In this document: piece after piece, positions 58,330 to 64,000 of the stretch
How the letters are laid out: the number at the start of each line of letters is the position of its first letter
Numbering within the stretch: position 1 is the first letter of the stretch
NCBI RefSeq assembly: GCF_047948215.1
Contig: NC_134456.1
Span: 204,240,034 to 204,304,033 of the forward strand
Direction of reading: 5' to 3'
Length of the DNA stretch: 64,000 nucleotides
From: Lycorma delicatula
Taxonomy: Eukaryota; Arthropoda; Insecta; Hemiptera; Fulgoridae
Program-made: the position numbers and the translations under genes
The notes under the pieces: model-generated
Databases searched by the model: none
What the model was told of the DNA's origin: nothing
The model's input: the letters and a program-made list of their open reading frames with translations, nothing else

Positions 58330-58885
58330 TTTTACTACCTCATGCGATCTAAAGGAAGTATTGTGATCGCGAAAAATTTCGGTTTTCAGATTTCAACGGA
58401 AATATCCATTTTGATCATTCCTGAATCCATTTTGATTAGTTCGGCGTGACGCCTGTATGTACGTACGTATGTATCTCGCATAACTAAAAAAACGATTATC
58501 CGGATGATATTGAAATTTTGGATTTAGGACTGTTGTAACATCTAGTTGTTCACCTCCTTTTTTTGATTGCAATCGATTGTAAAAGTGTCCAAAAAAGCCC
58601 AAAATCCAAAAAAAATCTGGATCTCGGACTTTTTCTTAACTGTAGTTATAGGTCCTCATTTGAGGACCTATATCGTTGAAAAGCGAGAGCTTTTCAACGA
58701 TATATCATAAGTGGTACTTATTTTCACTGGTCCCAGAGTTATGGCCAAAGAAAATTAAAAACAAAAAAGTTATTAATGAAATAAAATTTTATGTTCTTTT
58801 CATTAAAAAAAAAAGTGTTTATGTAATTTAATGGGTATACAAAAAAAGTCATGTAGTGTCCACATCAGATTTTTTAAATATGTTA
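58330..58885 (-). repeat. Unnamed dispersed repeat, copy B (minus orientation)
   Basis: Read on the minus strand: AAATCTGATGTGGACACTAC at 58870, then CCCATTAAATTACATAAACA, GGCCATAACTCTGGGACCAG, TTATGATATATCGTTGAAAA, a hairpin region, then GATCCAGATTTTTTTTGGAT, CTAAATCCAAAATTTCAATA, TACGTACGTACATACAGGCG, ACCGAAATTTTTCGCGATCA and ending near 58345 with TACTTCCTTTA. It is longer than copy A at the 3' side. The composition suggests an abundant insect repeat, but I cannot name it. Confidence 0.75.
58647..58704. repeat. Two adjoining perfect hairpins inside copy B
   Basis: TATAGGTCCTCA/TGAGGACCTATA (58647-58672, 2 nt loop) and TATATCGTTGAAAAGC with its exact complement (58669-58704, 4 nt loop). 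Copy A lacks both inverted partners. Confidence 0.92.
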
Positions 58886-59236
58886 AAACTTATATATGTT
58901 CTATTACTTATTTTATCTTTTTTGGTAGGACGGGGCAAACGGCTGGATTGGGTAATACTATTTAATGCATGATAATTAACATGTCAATTAATATGTATAC
59001 ATATCAATTGATAATTAACATGTAATAAAATATACATATCTCTGCTAGAATGAAACTTAATTTATGTTTTCTACGCAATTACAATATACATAAGAATAAG
59101 CTGTAGATCACATTTTCACTTCGCATTTCATATCATATATTGTACCTACTAATGCTCAATTTTATGTACACTACCAACCAAAATAAAAATAAATAAATAA
59201 ATAAAAACGGTACGGTTAATTAGAAAATATGAAATG
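58886..59236. other. AT-rich spacer, nothing recognised
   Basis: Contains short repeats of ATTAACATGT/ACATATCAATT near 58975-59025 and an AAATAAATAAATA tract. Confidence 0.55.
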
Positions 59237-59361
59237 AAATAACTATTCCTTTCTTACCCAGTTCAATTAGATCTCTGAGAAGGAATTAAAGGAAACTATT
59301 TAAAAATTTTCTCAATTCCTTCACGATCTGATTGCGCTGCTTAAGAAAGGAATAGTTATTT
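59237..59361. repeat. 125 bp imperfect hairpin with perfect 20 bp ends
   Basis: AAATAACTATTCCTTTCTTA (59237-59256) and its exact complement (59342-59361) close a structure whose interior also pairs imperfectly (AATTAGATCTCTGAGAAGGA against TTCCTTCACGATCTGATTG). A very short MITE or a long hairpin RNA precursor are both possible; no target duplication was identified. Confidence 0.7.
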
Positions 59362-59639
59362 ACAAATACGCAGTAAGCTAGCTAGCTAGTGGTGTTGTAT
59401 CTTTTCTGATGTGTTTGAATCAAATAATTCGCTTTATAATAACAGTAAAAAAAAATCTAGGGATCTTATTTTCATCCGCAATTAATTTTCTATTAGCTTG
59501 ATTAGCTTGTAAATTTTACGTCATTGCTGAAATTTATCTTCAAAAAAATTGAAGTAAAATTAAAGAAAAGAATTCTTCTTGACCTACTTTTTAATATAAC
59601 TAGACTTTACACGAGTTGAACACGGAACAGAACGAACGC

Positions 59640-60075
59640 AAGGATAGCGGGAGATTTATATATCTCCCTAGTAATCGCAGTACCTGGACAAAAGTCCCTT
59701 GCTGCTGTATCTTTCTTTAATCGGACTGGTAAATATTTATTTAATGGCGGTTGTACTTCTTTTTTTTATTTATAGACGGAATTATTTGTTGCGTTCCGAT
59801 CTTTTATATAGGGAGGAAATTATTTGATCGGGGCTGACCTTGGGAGACTAGTCGCGTATGAGCTTCGTTCTCCCGGCGTCATTTTCCTTCAGTCCGTCCC
59901 CTTAAGTTCTTTCGGTGCTAGAGCCTTCCGGCCTAGCAGAAATGCGCCTTTCGGGGGCCCTAGTGTTTGGAGGATGCAATGCGTGAGCAATCCATGAAGA
60001 GGAAGATGCATTGCATGTGGATGCAATCCATGTGTTTGGAGTCGCATGTGGTGGCGATGTTAAACATGGAGAAAA
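59640..60075. other. GC-richer unclassified block
   Basis: Contains GGGGCTGACCTTGGGAGACT, CGTCCCCTTAAGTTCTTTCG, GCCTTTCGGGGGCCCTAGTG and a repeated GATGCAATGCGTGAG / GATGCATTGCATGTG / GATGCAATCCATGTG theme at about 59975-60035. No open frame was found. It could be retroelement untranslated sequence. Confidence 0.4.
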
Positions 60076-60306
60076 GGTTCTAAAACATGTATTAACTGTT
60101 TATCGACTAAAATTTTTTTAATTGTCCTCATCTTTTGGCTTTTTTGGAGTAAAGCTTTTTTTGAAGGACAGTTTTTATAAGCGAAATCTAAAAAGGATGA
60201 ATTTATTTGTGTAAAATTAATTTTAACCTTGAAATTTCTACTGTTTGCATTTATTTTTTAAAAGTAAATTATTGTTTAATTGTTTCACATTAATTTTCTC
60301 TGAAAA

Positions 60307-60622
60307 CAATTGGCTTTATTTCTTTTTCCTGTTTAGCCTCCGGGAATTACCGTTCAGGTATTACTTCAGAGGATGAATGAGGATGATATATATGAGTGTA
60401 GTCTTGTACAGTCTCAGTTCGACCATTACTAAGATGTGTGTTTAATTGAAACCAACCACCAAAGAACACGTATCCACGATCTAGTATTCAAATCCGCATA
60501 AAAGTAACTGCCTTTACTAGGACTTGAACGCTGGAACTCTCGACTTCAAAATCAGCTGATTTGGGAAGACGCGTTCACCAGTAGACCAACCCGGTGGGTT
60601 AAAAGAAAGCAATTGGCTTATT
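60307..60622 (-). mobile_element. tRNA-derived SINE, copy 3
   Basis: On the minus strand: head GGGTTGGTCTACTGGTGAAC (A box) and GCGTTCAAGTCCTAG (B box), the same body as copy 1 and tail GAGGCTAAACAGGAAAAAG. Near-identical CAATTGGCTTTATT (60307-60320) and CAATTGGCTTATT (60610-60622) flank it as target duplication, differing by one T. Confidence 0.9.
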
Positions 60623-60629
60623 CCAAGTT

Positions 60630-60790
60630 ATAATTACCGCAATCAAACATTATTTTAATGATTGGAAATAGATTTGGTAGTGTGGGAAAAATCCTTAGCG
60701 TAGTTGGGATTTGAACCTAAAACATCTAGATGAAGTAACGAGATGCTACATTTGTGACAATGTTAAAAATTTCTTTGTAGTTGTCAAAAG
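60630..60790 (-). other. Possible second tRNA-like SINE fragment (B box only)
   Basis: Minus strand contains TTTTAGGTTCAAATCCCAAC, whose GGTTCAAATCC is a perfect B box, preceded by a degraded GTAGCATCTCGTTAC region. The body differs from the other SINE copies. Confidence 0.4.
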
Positions 60791-61309
60791 TGTAAACTTT
60801 GATTGCTTTTTAATGGTAATTTGTTTGTGGTATAATAATTATGAACGTCGGCATTAGAAGAAAATGATGACGTTTTTCTTACGTATAACAAACATTAAAA
60901 TATTTTATAAACATGAAATTTACTATTTTTATTAAATTTGATAATAATGTTTGTAAATTCTTTCCATAAATTAACTGTACGACTGGCTTCATGGTTTGTT
61001 TTTTAATAAAAAATTTAAGCAGAACAGTAACTGCCTCAAACTAGAAAAAAATAAAATAAATAAGTTGCGTTTAATATTTCTTTATCTATAGAAGAGAACA
61101 ATTTTCTCAACGTTAATAAAGCATTGTAACATGGCAGATATGAGTGCTCCATACAAGACCAGATTCAATAAAAATACTAGAAACTTTATCGATTCAGAAT
61201 CATCGATTAAAATGAAATTTGTTAGAATTTTTAAACAGATATCAATTAATTATTATCTTAAAAATATAAATGTTTATACTTTTCATAACCCAACGGGTTG
61301 GGTTTCATT
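60791..61309. other. AT-rich spacer, nothing recognised
   Basis: A short AACCCAA..TTGGGTT inverted pair lies at about 61287-61305, next to the following SINE. Confidence 0.5.
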
Positions 61310-61580
61310 ACCCTAGACCAGCCCGGTCTAGTGGTAAACTCGTCGTCGCAAATCACTTTTATATAACAGATGATTTTCGAAGTCGAAGGTTCTGAGGTTC
61401 AAATGTTAGTAAAAGTTACATACTTTTATACGGATTTTAATACTAGACAGTGAATACGGTGTTCTTTGATGGTTGGGATTCAATTAACCACACATTTCAG
61501 GAATAGTCGGCCCGATTCTGTACAAAACTGCACCTCATTTACGTGTCACATATCATCCTCATTTCAATAGGCCATGAGGG
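61310..61580 (+). mobile_element. tRNA-derived SINE, copy 4, diverged
   Basis: Head CCGGTCTAGTGGTAAACTCG (A box) and TGAGGTTCAAATGTTAG (B box), then TACGGATTTTAATACTAGAC, GTTCTTTGATGGTTGGGATT, TTAACCACACATTTCAGGAA and CATATCATCCTCATT. The last ~40 bp of the other copies are not recognisable. No clear target duplication. Confidence 0.85.
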
Positions 61581-62640
61581 GTGTTGGTTATTGTTTACTT
61601 GTTGAACAGATTGCAGCGTACACATTAGGAAAAAAAATATTTTTCATTACCTTATTATTATGTAAAGTTTTTTATCTGAATGGATTTAAATGAAATCAAA
61701 TCATGGAAACTAGTTGTAGTCAACAGATAAACCCAGAATAATTATATACTTAAAGCCTTTATTACTGAAGTGTGAATTTAAAAGGAAATTTAAATATAAA
61801 AAAGAGATAAAAAATTCAAGCTTTAAACTTATATTGCATGAGTTTTCAAAAGGTTGTTAAACTTTAATATTCAGGTGAGAGTAGGTAAATAGAAAATGTG
61901 ATCACCCTGCTATATCAGGGATTTTCCGCCCTATCTCCAGCACATGTGCTCTCTCACGATACCTCAAACTACTGTATTTTGCCTCTTCTTCCACCTATTT
62001 CTCTCATACTACACCTTCCTCTCATTCTAACTTTATCTGTCCTCATTCCCGTTGCTCACCGTTTTATAACAAGAGTACTAGAACAAACCACTTTACCGAC
62101 CTAAACTCTTTCACATTATCTCCACAATATCAGTTAAATTTTTTACTTATGAAGAACATCTATTGACTAATAAATCAACTTTAAGAAATAATTAATAAAT
62201 ATTTTTACGTTAGTAGATGTGACATTAAGTAAAACTAAAAACGGGTACAATAAATCTTTAAGAAATGGTCCAGTGAATATAAAATTAAAAATTAATGAAA
62301 TTATTAATATTGTTTGTTTATACCGCGCTGCACTTTTGCAGTTTCTCCTGTTAATCTTTCAATTATTCATACCTGGAGATCATAAAACGCCACCCTTGAA
62401 ACAAATATTAATTCGGTTTTAAAGTCTTAATTCTATGCATAATATTAATAGATTTATTTTCCACAAAAACTTTCTTACTTGCCAATCATTTTCGTACCAT
62501 TTTATGCTATATTACGAGTAATATTATATTAACTGAACGGATCTTATTTGTCCATTTCATCTATTGTAAAACCGAAACAATAAAGATCTTTACCTCTGAC
62601 TTCTGATATACTTAGTGTCCGGGCTAAAGGTATCCAAAAG
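61581..62640. other. AT-rich spacer, nothing recognised
   Basis: A 68-codon frame at 61898-62104 lies in a C/T-rich tract and matches nothing known to me. Confidence 0.5.
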
Positions 62641-62819
62641 TAATCGCCTATATTTAGAAAGTCGTCGTAATATCTTAAACGTGGACTCAATCGTCAGGAA
62701 ATCTCCAAGATTTGTTTGACTACTCTCAAGGTCAGCGGAATACATATGTGCAGGCAAGCCGACTCACAATGCAGGTGTAGTCGGTAGTATTTAGTCGATA
62801 TGTGAACCCCACAACAGAA

Positions 62820-63242
62820 GGTTCAGTGCGTGTTTGGTTAGCGGAGTTTCAATCAGTTATGCATGTACAACGGCGTGCACAAACTGAACGGAATATCGAT
62901 CCTCCTACATCTATCGATGTCTATTCGTCAGTGGAATACGAGATGTTACCACGTTCTTGAACAACACTTTCCCCGGTTGTTGGATCAGACAAGGAGGTCC
63001 AACTGCATAGCCGCTCGGATCTCCAGATATCACTCCTTTGAACTTTTTGCTTAGAAATTTATAAAAAATTGTGTATATCAAAGAAAAATTGAGATTTGGA
63101 CACTTTAAAACAGATAATTATTGAAGCTGTTGATCTATTAACGCCGGAGATGCTCCTAAACACCTGGAAAAGTTAGATTATTGTCTAGACGTCTGCCGAG
63201 TTACAAAAAGTGTACACATTGAACTTTACTAATATACATTAA
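62820..63242 (+). pseudogene. Tc1/mariner-like transposase, catalytic core deleted
   Basis: The N-terminal block GSVRVWLAEFQSVMHVQRRA, QTERNIDPPTSIDVYSS (62820-62930) is the DNA-binding segment of insect Tc1/mariner-like transposases. It is joined at about 62955, in another frame, to VLEQHFPRLLDQTRRSNCIA then ARISRYHSFELF, which corresponds to the FPGRWIGRGGP..WPARSPD..PLDFFLW block with the third catalytic D lost. After a further break come IIIEAVDLLTPEMLLNTWKK, LDYCLDVCRVTKSVHIE, the C-terminal helix. The first two catalytic blocks are deleted. Upstream 62640-62820 is probably its 5' flank; terminal repeats were not verified. Confidence 0.82.
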
Positions 63243-63419
63243 AACTTGGTGAGTTGCTTTGTTTATTAAAAAAGAGTTATTAAATGATATTAACTGGTAC
63301 TCTTAATATAAGCTGTTACTTTGAATGCCTTTAGCCTGTAGTGTTCGTTTCTTCTTGTACATAAAAGACATTGCTTAGATATTAAGCAACGGTTTCAAGA
63401 AAAACAGGAAAATCTCAAC
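63243..63419. other. AT-rich spacer
   Basis: Nothing recognised. Confidence 0.5.
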
Positions 63420-64000
63420 TCCCAAAAATAACATGCTTGAAAAAACGTATAGTAGAAATTGCACAAGAGGTAGCATACACATCAAGGTGACACAGATGGT
63501 GGAATCAAGAGTGTGACAATCGACTGAAATCCTGGAAAAACTGGTACAGTAATAAAACGCAGGAAAACCTTGTTGAATTTAGAGTAAAAAGGAAACAAAC
63601 ATAAAAAATCCTAAAGAATGTGAGAAAAACAATGAAAACGGCCTCCTTGACCGAATTAAACAAGGCTTCCAAACAGATGACAGTAGAATCTACCATAGAA
63701 TTTTTATGCAGAATTTAACCAAACACATTCCTCCAAGTCCTGCTTTAAAAGCAAGAACGGAGAGTTAGCAACTAACAACGAAAACTGTGGAATCCTGGCG
63801 GAAAATTTTGGGGAACCAATTATTTTAAGGAACTAAAGAAAAGATGGGAATCTTTTCTTTAGTTCCTTAAAATTGACTTAGTTCCTTAATGGGAACAACA
63901 GTTCCCAGAATCAGTACCACCAACTCTGGAAGAAATTAAATACATAATTCAGAACCTTAAAAATAGCAAAGCGTGCGGTGAAAATTCCATTATAGCGGAA
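63420..64000 (+). pseudogene. LINE ORF2 linker to RT start, runs off the window
   Basis: RWWNQECDNRLKSWKNWYSN, KTQENLVEFRVKRKQT is the post-endonuclease linker of RTE/Jockey-like ORF2. It is followed in other frames by NLTKHIPPSPALKARTES-type sequence, NGELATNNEKNCGILAENFG equivalents and, after an inserted hairpin, PESVPPTLEEIKYIIQNLKN with SKACGENSIIAE, the start of the RT domain (usually LKN.KA.GEDGI.AEL). It is cut by the end of the window. It may belong to the same family as the deleted copy at 26 kb. Confidence 0.82.
63822..63873. repeat. Perfect 24 bp hairpin inside the LINE ORF2
   Basis: Arm 63822-63845 (starts ATTTTAAGGAACTAAAG) and its exact complement 63850-63873 with a 4 nt loop GGGA. 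TTAGTTCCTTAA recurs once more just downstream (about 63878-63890). Confidence 0.92.

Noticed and set aside
58393..58602. 69-codon minus-strand frame as a gene
   Set aside because: It lies in the dispersed repeat copy B and is a chance frame.
61898..62104. Secreted or membrane peptide rich in L and P
   Set aside because: C/T-rich tract translation without signal-peptide context or similarity.

Overview
The window reads as AT-rich, gene-poor nuclear DNA from an arthropod, most likely an insect; a large-genome hemipteran fits the repeat mix, but that is inference. I found no intact host gene, no rRNA gene, no functional tRNA gene and no CRISPR array. Almost every stretch with coding character is a decayed transposable element.

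Layout. At 0-21.5 kb DNA transposons dominate: a wrecked Tc3-like transposase (1.5-2.3 kb), a complete Tc1/mariner-type element with inverted repeats and TA duplications (12.2-13.4 kb), a deleted piggyBac with TTAA sites (15.3-16.3 kb), a Tigger/pogo element carrying a nested tRNA-derived SINE (17.5-20 kb), and a DDE_3 transposase remnant (20.6-21.3 kb). At 22-40.3 kb LINE fragments of at least four kinds lie together with a 1.86 kb structure that has ~375 bp inverted arms around an R1-like reverse transcriptase piece, a 5'-truncated SINE and an internally deleted mariner. From 40.3 to 46.1 kb I recognise nothing. At 46.2-48.5 kb lies a 2.3 kb insertion bounded by a 15 bp target-site duplication that holds LINE 5'UTR, ORF1 and 3' end but no ORF2. 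At 50.8-55.1 kb there are an R1-like 3' end, a hAT 3' half and an I/Jockey-type LINE with endonuclease and RT remnants. At 55.3-56.0 kb there is a perfect 251 bp inverted repeat. At 57-64 kb lie two opposed copies of one unnamed repeat, two more tRNA-derived SINE copies, a deleted mariner and a LINE running off the end.

Two themes stand out. First, several elements look non-autonomous: the ORF1-only LINE, three transposases that have lost their catalytic core, and two RTE-like LINE copies that share the same coding lesions. Second, the window is rich in perfect hairpins (stems 11-26 bp, loops of about 2-6 nt). Where the ancestral sequence can be judged from protein conservation or a sister repeat, the hairpin is an insertion, which is the signature expected of template-switch replication errors.
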